Program-made: the position numbers and the translations under genes | The notes under the pieces: generated by a model | Databases searched by the model: none | What the model was told of the DNA's origin: nothing | The model's input: the letters and a program-made list of their open reading frames with translations, nothing else | In this document: positions 20,802 through 30,690 of the stretch, in pieces | Layout: every line of letters begins with the position of its first letter | Numbering within the stretch: position 1 is the first letter of the stretch | NCBI RefSeq assembly: GCF_009761675.1 | Contig: NZ_QUZH01000033.1 | Coordinates: 124,001 to 188,000 of the forward strand | Length of the DNA stretch: 64,000 nucleotides | Source of the DNA: Bhargavaea sp. CC-171006 | Lineage (GTDB): Bacteria > Bacillota > Bacilli > Bacillales_A > Planococcaceae | Direction of reading: 5' to 3'

Positions 20802-21753
20802 ATGCGGGCATCTTTCTGATGCGTGCCGCAACAAACAGCAGAATCGGACTTAACACGATACCGGCCAGTCCGAACAAGAGAATTGAGGCTGCTGTAATGA
20901 AGAACGTGTGGGATGGCCTGAGCTGGAATGTCGCCGCCCACATCCGAGATTCTGCAATCTGCCTGGTCAGCATGACAAAGACGTAGAGTACGATGAGCGC
21001 GGCGCCGAGAAGAGGGTTGCCGCTGATCAGGTAGTAGGCAGCCATCGGAATCAGGAAAATCCCGATGCCGAGAAACGGCAGGCTGTCCGCCAGGGCGATC
21101 AGAAAAGCCCGGCCGACCGGCGAGCCGAAACCGAGTGCCGCAAGGCCGATGCTCAGGATGGCGAATGTCAGCAGAATCAGCCTGAGCTCTACGAAGAGGA
21201 ATGTTCCGAAGAGGCTGCCGCCTTCAAGGAACATTCCTCTTGCTTTTTTCCTGGCGGCCGCAGGGAGGGCGGCCAGGAACCAGAAGCGGTCCCTCGCAGA
21301 CTCGTATAAGGCAAAGTAAAATGCAAGCAGGAAAAGGATAAAAGAGAACACTTGACCAAATGCAGATTGGATCATGCCGGCCGAGGAATCAATCAGATTA
21401 TCGCCGGCCGCGGACACGGCTGTTTCTGCATAGGCCAGCCAGCCGGAAGCGACCGGATGGTCAAAGTGTATGGAGGAAAGCGCGGCGCGTATTGCCGGAA
21501 GGGCCAGAATGATCTGCTGGAGTGCGAAAAGCAGCGCAAAAGCCGCAGATGCCAGAATCAGAAGTTCTGCAAGAAGAGCGGCCGCAGGGAGCGGAATGCG
21601 GAGCCGTTGTTTCATGAACGAGACAGCCGGTGAAGCGATATAACCCGCCAGTACAGCCAGTGAAAGCTGGGGCAGGAAAAAACAGAGGGCTGCCCCGGCA
21701 GCGATCGGGCCGTAAGTTTTCACCCCTTTTTGGAATCTGATGCCGGTTTTCAC
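20791..21753 (-). CDS. ytvI: YtvI-like permease, AI-2E transporter family
   Basis: Integral membrane protein of 320 residues with about seven helices, of the UPF0118/AI-2E exporter family. Late conserved features are ALADSLPFLGIGIFLIPMA and the GLAGIVLSPILLF stretch. The GTG start at 21753 has AGGAG upstream. In B. subtilis ytvI is a sporulation-associated gene next to citZ; here it remains although other sporulation genes of the region are gone, so its role is probably general. Confidence 0.82.
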   Translation of the reverse strand: MKTGIRFQKGVKTYGPIAAGAALCFFLPQLSLAVLAGYIASPAVSFMKQRLRIPLPAAALLAELLILASAAFALLFALQQIILALPAIRAALSSIHFDHPVASGWLAYAETAVSAAGDNLIDSSAGMIQSAFGQVFSFILFLLAFYFALYESARDRFWFLAALPAAARKKARGMFLEGGSLFGTFLFVELRLILLTFAILSIGLAALGFGSPVGRAFLIALADSLPFLGIGIFLIPMAAYYLISGNPLLGAALIVLYVFVMLTRQIAESRMWAATFQLRPSHTFFITAASILLFGLAGIVLSPILLFVAARIRKMPAFSG

Positions 21754-21847
21754 CTTTTCACGCTCCTGTTTTCAGCCGGTTTTTTTAATGCTTCGTCCTT
21801 CTTTTAGCTTGTTCTGCCCAAGCATAAAAGAAAATCATGCATTTCCA

Positions 21848-21876
21848 TTCACAAAAATGTAAGAAATGATTATAAT
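21848..21876 (+). promoter_or_regulatory. Sigma-A promoter of citZ
   Basis: TTCACA (21848-21853), 17-base spacer, perfect TATAAT (21871-21876), about 100 bases before citZ. Confidence 0.7.
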
Positions 21877-21881
21877 GTTCT

Positions 21882-21896
21882 TGTAAGCGTTTAACA
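21882..21896 (+). promoter_or_regulatory. cre-like CcpA site at the citZ promoter
   Basis: TGTAAGCGTTTAACA resembles the catabolite-responsive element consensus (TGnAAnCGnWWnCA) but has one extra base in the right half. It overlaps the expected transcription start, suited to repression. citZ is under CcpA control in B. subtilis. Confidence 0.4.
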
Positions 21897-21978
21897 GATG
21901 GTACAAGCTTCATATGGCCAAAACCCGGTTTTTTTTATGCCCGGGCAAAGGCATTATAGGAAAAAAGGAGAGATTGAT

Positions 21979-23094
21979 ATGACTGCAACACGCGGACTTG
22001 AAGGAGTAGTGGCTGCCGAGTCTTCCATCAGCTCCATCATCGACGATACACTTACATACGTCGGTTATGACATTGATGATCTCGCGAATCATGCAAGTTT
22101 TGAAGAAGTCGTTTATCTTCTTTGGCACAAGCGCCTGCCTAAAGCGGACGAGCTGTCGGAACTGAAGCAGCAGCTTGCCGACAATATGGCAGTGCCTCAG
22201 GAGGTGCTTGACCACTTCAAGACTTATCCGATCGAAAGCGTACACCCGATGGCAGCACTCCGCACAGCGGTTTCGCTCTTGGGATTGTATGATGAGAAAG
22301 CGGAATACATGTCCGACGAAGCCAACTATGAAAAAGCCATCAAACTCCAGGCCAAAGTTGCGACGATCGTGACTGCATTTTCCCGCATCCGCAAAGGCGA
22401 CGAGCCGGTTGCGCCGAAGAAGGAACTCAGCTACGCTGCGAACTTCCTTTATATGCTGAACGGCAAGGAGCCTGAAGCGCTCGAAGAAGAAGCGTTCAAC
22501 AAGGCGCTTGTCCTCCACGCAGACCATGAGCTGAATGCCTCCACATTCACTGCACGCGTATGTGTCGCTACTCTTTCCGACATCTACTCCGGTGTGACAG
22601 CGGCAATCGGCGCACTTAAGGGACCTCTCCACGGCGGCGCCAACGAGCAGGTCATGAAGATGCTCACCGAAATCGGGTCTCCGGAAAACGTCGAATCCTA
22701 TATCCAGGAAAAGCTGGACAACAAGGAAAAGATCATGGGCTTCGGCCACCGTGTCTACCGCAAGGGCGACCCGCGTGCAAAGCACCTGCGTGAAATGTCC
22801 GAGAAGCTGACGGGCCTTACAGGACAGGAAGACCTCTACAAGATGTCGGTCCAGATCGAAGAGCTTGTGACAGGACAGAAGAATCTGCCTCCGAACGTCG
22901 ACTTCTATTCGGCATCGGTCTACCATTCGCTCGGCATCGATCACGACCTCTTCACGCCGATCTTCGCGGTGTCCCGCATGTCCGGCTGGATCGCACATAT
23001 CCTTGAACAGTATGCGAATAACCGCCTGATCCGTCCGCGTGCAGAATACGTGGGCCCAGGCATGCAATCCTACGTTCCTGTAAATGAACGCTAA
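21979..23094 (+). CDS. citZ: Citrate synthase
   Basis: First TCA-cycle enzyme, condensing acetyl-CoA and oxaloacetate; 371 residues, as in B. subtilis CitZ. Conserved blocks: [16 protein letters not shown] (catalytic His), [16 protein letters not shown] (catalytic His) and [14 protein letters not shown], with the catalytic Asp in [18 protein letters not shown] 21979 has AAAAAAGGAGAG upstream. icd follows with an 86-base gap holding a hairpin, matching the citZ-icd-mdh cluster. Confidence 0.97.
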   Translation: MTATRGLEGVVAAESSISSIIDDTLTYVGYDIDDLANHASFEEVVYLLWHKRLPKADELSELKQQLADNMAVPQEVLDHFKTYPIESVHPMAALRTAVSLLGLYDEKAEYMSDEANYEKAIKLQAKVATIVTAFSRIRKGDEPVAPKKELSYAANFLYMLNGKEPEALEEEAFNKALVLHADHELNASTFTARVCVATLSDIYSGVTAAIGALKGPLHGGANEQVMKMLTEIGSPENVESYIQEKLDNKEKIMGFGHRVYRKGDPRAKHLREMSEKLTGLTGQEDLYKMSVQIEELVTGQKNLPPNVDFYSASVYHSLGIDHDLFTPIFAVSRMSGWIAHILEQYANNRLIRPRAEYVGPGMQSYVPVNER

Positions 23095-23121
23095 TTGTAT
23101 GTGAAATAGTGTACAATGTTA

Positions 23122-23141
23122 GGGACGGCAACCGCCGTCCC
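23122..23141 (+). other. mRNA hairpin between citZ and icd
   Basis: Perfect 8-bp stem GGGACGGC-AACC-GCCGTCCC without a following T run, so it is not a canonical terminator. It could stabilise the 3' end of citZ mRNA or mark a processing site. Confidence 0.55.
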
Positions 23142-23180
23142 CTACTTGTGAACAAAGATAGAATCAGGAGGAATTCAACA

Positions 23181-24449
<1,269 letters not shown>

Positions 24450-24486
24450 TCGGCAAGGCATTTTCTGCCGAATATCGGGAATACGA

Positions 24487-24515
24487 AAGGGAGGAGCCCA
24501 GGCTCCTCCCTTTTT
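24487..24515 (+). terminator. Terminator between icd and mdh
   Basis: AAAGGGAGGAGCC / GGCTCCTCCCTTT stem with a two-base centre and a T run; partial readthrough could set the mdh level. Confidence 0.85.
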
Positions 24516-24551
24516 CATGCAAAAATCTTCCACTGCAAAGGAGAGAGCGCA

Positions 24552-25490
24552 ATGTCCATCAAGCGAAAGAAAATCTCGGTGATCGGTTCAGGTTTCACAG
24601 GCGCCACCACGGCATTCCTGATTGCGCAGAAAGAACTTGGTGACGTGGTCCTGGTCGATATACCGGACATGGAGAATCCGACCCGGGGGAAAGCACTCGA
24701 TATGGCTGAATCCGCACCGGTATTGGGCTTCGATGCAAAAGTCACCGGCACTTCCGACTACCGGGACACGGAAAACTCAGATTTGGTCATCATCACGGCA
24801 GGTATGGCCCGGAAACCCGGAATGAGCCGCGACGACCTTGTCAAGACAAATCAGAAAATCATGAAAGCCGTCACATCTGAAATAGCCCGATATTCTCCTG
24901 ATACTATCATTCTTGTTCTGACGAACCCGGTGGACGCCATGACCTACACGGTATTCCGGGAAAGCGGCTTCCCGAAGGAACGGGTCATCGGACAGTCCGG
25001 AGTGCTGGATACGGCCCGTTTTCGCACATTTGTCGCAGATGAGCTGAATCTTTCGGTCAAGGATGTCACGGGGTTTGTCCTTGGCGGGCACGGTGACGAT
25101 ATGGTCCCGCTTGTCCGTTACTCCTATGCGGGCGGCATCCCTATTCAAACACTCCTTCCGCAGGAACGGATCGGTGAAATCGTTGAACGAACCCGGAAAG
25201 GGGGGGCGGAGATCGTCAATCTGCTCGGCAACGGATCTGCCTACTATGCACCTGCCGCATCACTTGCAGAAATGGCAGAAGCAATCCTGAAAGACCAGAA
25301 GCGTGTGCTTCCGTCAATCGCCTATCTGGAAGGCGAGTACGGGATGGACGGCCTTTATATCGGCGTGCCCACAGTACTCGGGGCGGGCGGCATCGAGAGA
25401 ATCATCGAGCTGGAACTGACGGAAGAAGAAAAGAAGAGTTTCGGGAAATCCGCAGAATCCGTCAGAAATGTGATGAATGTCCTGGAATGA
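24552..25490 (+). CDS. mdh: Malate dehydrogenase
   Basis: NAD-dependent L-malate/oxaloacetate dehydrogenase of the LDH-like family, 312 residues, full length. The Rossmann motif is [16 protein letters not shown], followed by [18 protein letters not shown]. The mobile loop carries [12 protein letters not shown], and the catalytic histidine is H180 in [12 protein letters not shown]. Substrate-binding Arg residues lie in the mobile loop and in [21 protein letters not shown] precedes the ATG. It closes the citZ-icd-mdh block but has a terminator in front. Confidence 0.97.
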   Translation: MSIKRKKISVIGSGFTGATTAFLIAQKELGDVVLVDIPDMENPTRGKALDMAESAPVLGFDAKVTGTSDYRDTENSDLVIITAGMARKPGMSRDDLVKTNQKIMKAVTSEIARYSPDTIILVLTNPVDAMTYTVFRESGFPKERVIGQSGVLDTARFRTFVADELNLSVKDVTGFVLGGHGDDMVPLVRYSYAGGIPIQTLLPQERIGEIVERTRKGGAEIVNLLGNGSAYYAPAASLAEMAEAILKDQKRVLPSIAYLEGEYGMDGLYIGVPTVLGAGGIERIIELELTEEEKKSFGKSAESVRNVMNVLE

Positions 25491-25532
25491 TGCGAATCGC
25501 CGTTAGGGTAAATATGATGAAAGTCTCAACAC

Positions 25533-25585
25533 GGGGGCAATGCAAAGGACATGAAATCCTGTCTTTATGCAATGCCCCTTCTTTC
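25533..25585 (+). terminator. Probable terminator after mdh
   Basis: Imperfect long stem pairing GGGGCAATGCAAAGGACA with TGTCTTTATGCAATGCCCC, followed by TTCTTTCTT. Confidence 0.55.
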
Positions 25586-25701
25586 TTGCTGAGATAGCCC
25601 GCTGTTTTAGCCGTACATGCTATAATAAGAATATTAAAAGTAAGCAGAGCGGCGGAATATTTCGGTCATCTGCATACTACACCGCCAAAGGAGAGATTGA
25701 A

Positions 25702-26223
25702 TTGCTATTCAACCGGCGCCGTGTCCGGATCCGTCCGGCAGAAGAGCTGACCGAAGGGGAGTCCCTGAAGATCGTCGAAAAGATGGATGACCGGGATCTG
25801 CTCCTGTATCTGGGTCTTACCAATGACAGCAACCCGCTATATATCCAGCATGACTTCACGGCTGCGGCAGGCTATGAAAGGCCCGTGGTGCCGGTTGTGA
25901 TGCTGACGGGGATTGTCAGTTCGGCTGTGTCGAAGCATCTTCCCGGTCCCGGTTCACGGGTACTGGAACAACGCTTCAGCTTTCCGGAAGCCGCCTGGCA
26001 CGGATCCACGGTGACCTTCGATCTGACAATCGGCAACGTGGATCTGCTTTCCCGAACCGTGCTGATCCGTGTACATGCGGCAGACGAGGAAAATCGCACG
26101 GTAATGACCGGAGAGCTGGTGGCCGGAATGGCTTTGGTTGCCGGAGAAAGTACCGAAATTTCTGCGCTTGGTGCGCCTGATGGAGGCATGGATAAACGTG
26201 AAACGAATTCTGGTCGTGGATGA
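25702..26223 (+). CDS. MaoC-like hotdog-fold protein
   Basis: Cytoplasmic protein of 173 residues with a MaoC/hydratase-like hotdog fold (LGLTNDSNPLYIQHDFTAAA is the typical substrate-loop region with Asp and His). It may act as an enoyl-CoA hydratase or bind acyl chains. The TTG start has GGAGAG upstream; the open frame further left is unsupported. Its last 26 bases overlap phoP, so it is probably cotranscribed and translationally coupled with phoPR. B. subtilis has no such gene between mdh and phoP. Confidence 0.78.
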   Translation: MLFNRRRVRIRPAEELTEGESLKIVEKMDDRDLLLYLGLTNDSNPLYIQHDFTAAAGYERPVVPVVMLTGIVSSAVSKHLPGPGSRVLEQRFSFPEAAWHGSTVTFDLTIGNVDLLSRTVLIRVHAADEENRTVMTGELVAGMALVAGESTEISALGAPDGGMDKRETNSGRG

Positions 26224-26914
26224 TGAACGTCCGATTTTGACATTGCTTGAATACAACCTGAAACAGGCGGGCTACGAAGTAATTACCGCTGCGGACGGAG
26301 AGGAAGGTCTGCAAAAGGCAGAGGCGGAAGGTCCGGACCTGATTGTCCTGGACCTGATGCTGCCTAAACTGGATGGAATGGATGTTTGCCGTACACTCCG
26401 CCAGAGAGGTGTGGACACCCCGATCATCATGCTCACGGCAAAGTCGGATGAATTGGAGAAGATCCTCGGACTGGAGCTTGGAGCCGACGACTATATGACG
26501 AAGCCGTTCAGTCCCAGGGAAGTCGTGGCGCGGATCAAGGCGGTTCTGCGCAGATCGGACCAGAGGGGCACTGCCCAGACGGCAGACGAAGAACAGGCGG
26601 AATCGGTCTTCGAGGTTGGCCCGCTCAAGGTCTATCCTGAACGTTTCGAGGCATATAAAGACGGAAACGCTCTTGAATTCACTCCGAAGGAATTTGAATT
26701 GCTCGTTCATCTGATTTCAAACCGCAATCGCGTCATGTCCCGGGACCAACTTCTTAGTGCGGTCTGGAATTATGACTTTGCAGGTGACACGAGAATCGTT
26801 GACGTACATATCAGCCACCTTCGTGACAAGATTGAAGAAAACACGAGACGTCCGGTCTTCATCAAGACGATCCGGGGGACCGGTTACAAGTTCGAGGGTC
26901 CTCAGGAAGGATGA
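26198..26914 (+). CDS. phoP: Phosphate-response regulator PhoP
   Basis: OmpR-family response regulator (238 residues). The receiver domain has the acidic pair at residues 8-9, the phosphorylation site D52 in IVLDLMLPK, and a Thr and Lys in MLTAKSD and YMTKPFSPRE. The C-terminal winged helix shows LTPKEFELL-type sequence FTPKEFELLVHLISN and TVRGTGYKF-type IRGTGYKFEG. The GTG start has GGAGG eleven bases upstream. It regulates phosphate-starvation genes in Bacillales. phoR overlaps by ATGA. Confidence 0.93.
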   Translation: MKRILVVDDERPILTLLEYNLKQAGYEVITAADGEEGLQKAEAEGPDLIVLDLMLPKLDGMDVCRTLRQRGVDTPIIMLTAKSDELEKILGLELGADDYMTKPFSPREVVARIKAVLRRSDQRGTAQTADEEQAESVFEVGPLKVYPERFEAYKDGNALEFTPKEFELLVHLISNRNRVMSRDQLLSAVWNYDFAGDTRIVDVHISHLRDKIEENTRRPVFIKTIRGTGYKFEGPQEG

Positions 26915-28428
26915 AATCGCTCCAGAGGAGACTGTTTCTGGCATTCATTCTCATCATGGCCATTACTTTGGCAGGCCTTGCCATCGTCCTGGGCCAAACC
27001 TTTCCTGTCCTGCAGGATCAGGAAAGCAGGACTGAGGCAGAGGCGATTGCAGGTCACCTGGATGAGATGGGAATCGAGATGGACATCGGACAGCGGAAAG
27101 AACTGGGTCAGAGAATGGCCGCAGATGAAACAGGGGTGGCTCCGACACGATTTCTCCGACTGCTCGTCATCACTTTCGCCATTGCGTTCATCGTAACCGT
27201 CATTGTGTTTCACCGTCTGACAGAACGATATATCCGCCCGATAGACCTGGTGGCGGATACGACCATTGAACTGGCAAAGGGCAATTATTCCGCAAGGGCG
27301 GGATGGACGGCACCCGGAATCCAGATTGGACTGGTCACCGCGGTCAATGCACTTGCCCGGAATCTTCAGGAGATGGATTCCATGCGGGAAACAGAAGCGG
27401 AGCGGCTGGAAACCCTGATTGCCAATATGGGCAGCGGATTGCTCATGATCGGGAGAAATTCCGAGATTTCCATGGCCAATACATTCTTCCTCAATCAGAT
27501 CGGACTGAAAGAGGACCGGCTGATCGGCAGTCCATACAAGGCTGCCAGGCTTCCGGATGCACTTGTCACGTTAATCGATACGGTATCCGTCAGGGAAAAG
27601 CCGGTTACTGAACAGATTGATATCGAAACGGACAAGGGAAGCCACACGATGGCGGTTTATTCTGCACCTGTTATTGATAAACACGGCGGGTGGCTCGGCA
27701 TAGTGGTCGTCATGCATGACATTTCAGAGCTGATCCGCCTGGAGCGGATCAGGAAAGACTTTGTCGCCAATGTTTCCCATGAACTCAGGACACCGGTCAC
27801 ATCGATCAGAGGTTTTTCGGAGACCCTCATGGATGGAGCCATCCATGATCAAGAAGCGGCGATGCAGTTTCTGGATATCATCCATAATGAGAGCGGAAGG
27901 CTTGAGATGCTGATTGAGGATCTTCTGGACCTGTCGAAAATCGAGAAAGAAGGTTATACCATCAGGCTGCAGACGGTCAGGGTGGAGGATGTGATCGGAC
28001 GATCCATCAGTTCCGTTTCCGGCAGGCTGAAAAACCGGGAGATGACCATCCGTTCCGTCTGCCCGCCAGATCTGTTTGTCATGGCCGACCCGGAGCGTCT
28101 CGTCCAAGTGTTGGTCAATCTCCTTTCGAATGCCGTCAGTTATTCAAAGCCCGGGACGCACATCAAGGTTACGGCAACAGAATCTGCCGGCATGGCGTCC
28201 ATATCCGTTGCTGACCAAGGCATCGGTATCCCTGCAGAGGAGCTTCCGAGGCTGTTCGAGCGCTTTTACAGGGTTGACCGGGCCAGGAGCCGTGATTCCG
28301 GCGGTACCGGACTGGGACTTTCCATCGTGAAGCATATTATGGAGCTTCACAACGGCACGATCTCTGTGGAGAGTGAGCCCGGCAAAGGCTCAACCTTCAC
28401 TATTAACATTCCACTGAGTCATCAATGA
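26911..28428 (+). CDS. phoR: Phosphate sensor histidine kinase PhoR
   Basis: Membrane histidine kinase of 505 residues. Order: TM1 (about 9-28), short external part (about 29-82), TM2 (about 83-103), HAMP, PAS (about 165-270), HisKA with H290 in FVANVSHELRTPV, and HATPase with NLLSNAVSYS, DQGIGIP and GGTGLGLSIVKH. B. subtilis PhoR has 579 residues and a longer extracytoplasmic PAS-like domain; here only about 55 residues lie outside. Sensing may therefore rely more on the membrane or internal PAS domain. The start overlaps phoP by ATGA. Confidence 0.93.
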   Translation: MKSLQRRLFLAFILIMAITLAGLAIVLGQTFPVLQDQESRTEAEAIAGHLDEMGIEMDIGQRKELGQRMAADETGVAPTRFLRLLVITFAIAFIVTVIVFHRLTERYIRPIDLVADTTIELAKGNYSARAGWTAPGIQIGLVTAVNALARNLQEMDSMRETEAERLETLIANMGSGLLMIGRNSEISMANTFFLNQIGLKEDRLIGSPYKAARLPDALVTLIDTVSVREKPVTEQIDIETDKGSHTMAVYSAPVIDKHGGWLGIVVVMHDISELIRLERIRKDFVANVSHELRTPVTSIRGFSETLMDGAIHDQEAAMQFLDIIHNESGRLEMLIEDLLDLSKIEKEGYTIRLQTVRVEDVIGRSISSVSGRLKNREMTIRSVCPPDLFVMADPERLVQVLVNLLSNAVSYSKPGTHIKVTATESAGMASISVADQGIGIPAEELPRLFERFYRVDRARSRDSGGTGLGLSIVKHIMELHNGTISVESEPGKGSTFTINIPLSHQ

Positions 28429-28433
28429 CCCTT

Positions 28434-28478
28434 CCCCCGTCCCGCTTTGGCTTACAGATAAGCGGGACGGGGGTTTTT
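28434..28478 (+). terminator. Terminator after phoPR
   Basis: Fourteen-bp perfect stem CCCCCGTCCCGCTT / AAGCGGGACGGGGG followed by TTTTT. Confidence 0.95.
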
Positions 28479-28576
28479 GTGTGCTTTATTTGGCGGGAAA
28501 CCGAAAATGATGAAACCGCACGGTGCTGATTCCCGTATAGGAACTATACATAGACTAATACAAAGGAGAATCCGAC

Positions 28577-29560
28577 ATGAGCGTTAAGCGCATATTGACG
28601 ATTGCTGGAATGGCTGTGGCCGGAGTCATTCTCATCGTCCTTGCATTCACGACTTGGTATACAGTGGATGAAGGAGAACAGGCTATCATCATCACGTTCG
28701 GCAAGGCGGATGAAACGGTCACCGAGTCGGGACTGAAGTTCAAGCTGCCATGGCCGGTCCAACGGGTGGAGAAACTGTCCAAAGAAACCTTCAGTACGAC
28801 ATTCGGCTATAACCAGGACGAGGATGGAAATCTTATCTCCTATGACAAGGAGACCAAGATGATCACAGGAGACGAATATATCGTCCTTGCCGATCTGGTC
28901 GTCCAGTGGAAAATCACAGAGCCCGTCAAATACCTGTTCAATGCCGAAGATCCGAGGGAACTTTTGCACGATGCCACTGCAGCATCAATCCGGTCGATTA
29001 TCGGTTCCTCACCGATTGACGACGCACTTACAGACGGAAAGGCTGAAATTGAGGCGGAAACGAGGGATCTGCTCGGTACACTCATCGACAAGTATGATAT
29101 CGGGATTTCCATCCAGGGAGTGAAGCTCCAGGATGTTGAACTGCCGAATGAGGAAGTCCGATCCGCTTTCACCGCGGTCACCGATGCCCGGGAGACGAAG
29201 AGTACGAAGATCAACCAGGCAAAGAAATATGAGAACCAGAAAAAGAATGAGGCCACGGGTGAGCGGGATGCCATACTTTCCAGGGCACAAGGGGATAAGA
29301 CTTCCCGGATCGAGCAGGCCCATGGTGATGTGGCCGTGTTCAACAAGCTTTATGATGAATATCGCGACAACCAGGAAATCACAAGGGAACGGCTGGTTCT
29401 TGAAACTCTTGAGCAAGTGCTCCCCGGCGCTAAAATTTATATCATGAATGACGGGGAAGGGACCGTGAAGTATCTGCCGATCCAGCCGCCTCAGCCGGCA
29501 GCACCTCCAAGTTCAGACGAAAGTACCGAGCAGGGAGGAGGCGAAAACAATGGCCAATAA
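28577..29560 (+). CDS. hflK: SPFH-domain protein HflK
   Basis: Membrane-anchored SPFH/prohibitin-like protein (327 residues) that with HflC forms a cage modulating FtsH proteolysis. One N-terminal membrane segment (about 6-26) is followed by the SPFH domain (VDEGEQAIIITFGKADET, then LADLVVQWKITEPVKYLF). A long charged coiled-coil stretch (about 200-270) and a Pro/Ser-rich tail (PPQPAAPPSSDES) complete it. AAAGGAGA precedes the ATG. hflC overlaps its 3' end by 11 bases. B. subtilis does not carry this pair between phoR and polA. Confidence 0.9.
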   Translation: MSVKRILTIAGMAVAGVILIVLAFTTWYTVDEGEQAIIITFGKADETVTESGLKFKLPWPVQRVEKLSKETFSTTFGYNQDEDGNLISYDKETKMITGDEYIVLADLVVQWKITEPVKYLFNAEDPRELLHDATAASIRSIIGSSPIDDALTDGKAEIEAETRDLLGTLIDKYDIGISIQGVKLQDVELPNEEVRSAFTAVTDARETKSTKINQAKKYENQKKNEATGERDAILSRAQGDKTSRIEQAHGDVAVFNKLYDEYRDNQEITRERLVLETLEQVLPGAKIYIMNDGEGTVKYLPIQPPQPAAPPSSDESTEQGGGENNGQ

Positions 29561-30602
29561 TGATAACAATCCATTCAAGAGCATCGAAGAGAAGTTCCTC
29601 GAACGCCAGCGCCAGGAACAGGCACGCAAAAACTCTGGCGATAAAAGCAAGCTCACCTCTTTTGGGAAAAAGCGGGCCAGGAAGCCGAAGGGTCCCTCGG
29701 AACCCAAGCCGCCTGCCGACCTGCGCAAGTTCATCAAGCCGGCCATTGTGCTCACGGCCATATTCGCTGTGCTGCTCATCCTTCTTGCGAATGTGTATGT
29801 AGTAAAGGAAAACGAATACCGCGTTGTCCGCCAATTTGGTGAGATTGTCCGCATCGATTCCGACCCGGGAGTCAAGTTCAAAGTGCCGTTTCTCCAGAGT
29901 GTGACCATGCTGCCGAAAAACCAGATGGCCTATAACGTTTCCGAAGCGGAAATCACGACCAAGGACAAAAAACGCATGATCATCGACAACTATGCGGTAT
30001 GGCGCATCACCGATCCGAAAATGATGATCAACAACGCAAGGAACATCGTCAATGCCGAGGCGCGGATGGAAGAATACATTTATTCAGTCGTCCGCTCCGA
30101 ACTCGGACAGCTGGACTACACGAGCATCGTCAACGACGAAGATTCCTCTCGCGGCAACCTGAACGACAAAGTCACCGAACGGGTGAACGAACTGCTGGAA
30201 GCCGGTAATTTTGGGATTGCGGTGACCGATGTACGGATGAAGCGGATCGATCTTCCTCCGGAGAATGAACAATCCATCTATACCCGGATGATTTCCGAGC
30301 GCGAATCGACCGCCCAAACGTACCTGTCTGAAGGGGACGCGGAAAAGCGGCGCATCGAGGCCGAAACTGACCGGGAAGTTCAGGAGCTCCTGGCCGAGGC
30401 GAAAAAACAGGCTGAAGTGATCCGTGCGGAAGGCGAGGCTGAAGCGGCCCGCATCTACAACCAATCCTTCTCGAAAGATCCTGATTTTTATGAGCTCTAC
30501 CGGACACTGGAATCGTACAAGAAAACGATCGGCGAAGAAACGATGATTGTCATCCCGTCCGATTCCCCATATGCCAGAATCCTTTCCGGATTCACCGAAT
30601 AA
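29550..30602 (+). CDS. hflC: SPFH-domain protein HflC
   Basis: Partner of HflK, 350 residues. It has an unusual charged N-terminal tail of about 60 residues (rich in Lys, Arg and Gln) before a single membrane helix (about 64-84). The SPFH domain contains VVKENEYRVVRQFGEIVRI and MIIDNYAVWRITDP. The C-terminal coiled coil is rich in Ala, Glu and Arg (EAKKQAEVIRAEGEAEAAR), followed by the conserved DPDFYELYRTLESYKK block of HflC. GGGAGGAGG lies upstream of the ATG inside hflK. E. coli HflC lacks so long an N-terminal extension. Confidence 0.9.
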   Translation: MANNDNNPFKSIEEKFLERQRQEQARKNSGDKSKLTSFGKKRARKPKGPSEPKPPADLRKFIKPAIVLTAIFAVLLILLANVYVVKENEYRVVRQFGEIVRIDSDPGVKFKVPFLQSVTMLPKNQMAYNVSEAEITTKDKKRMIIDNYAVWRITDPKMMINNARNIVNAEARMEEYIYSVVRSELGQLDYTSIVNDEDSSRGNLNDKVTERVNELLEAGNFGIAVTDVRMKRIDLPPENEQSIYTRMISERESTAQTYLSEGDAEKRRIEAETDREVQELLAEAKKQAEVIRAEGEAEAARIYNQSFSKDPDFYELYRTLESYKKTIGEETMIVIPSDSPYARILSGFTE

Positions 30603-30690
30603 GCGCCATCACGTCGTTTCAGCTCCATCCTGCCCCTGTGGTAAGATGGAGGGAGACGACGTTTTTTATTTGCGGATGGAGGTTGACGGA

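Noticed and set aside
21910..23067. 385-codon minus-strand frame
   Set aside because: Antisense to citZ, which has all catalytic motifs; composition rich in His, Arg and Cys typical of shadow frames.
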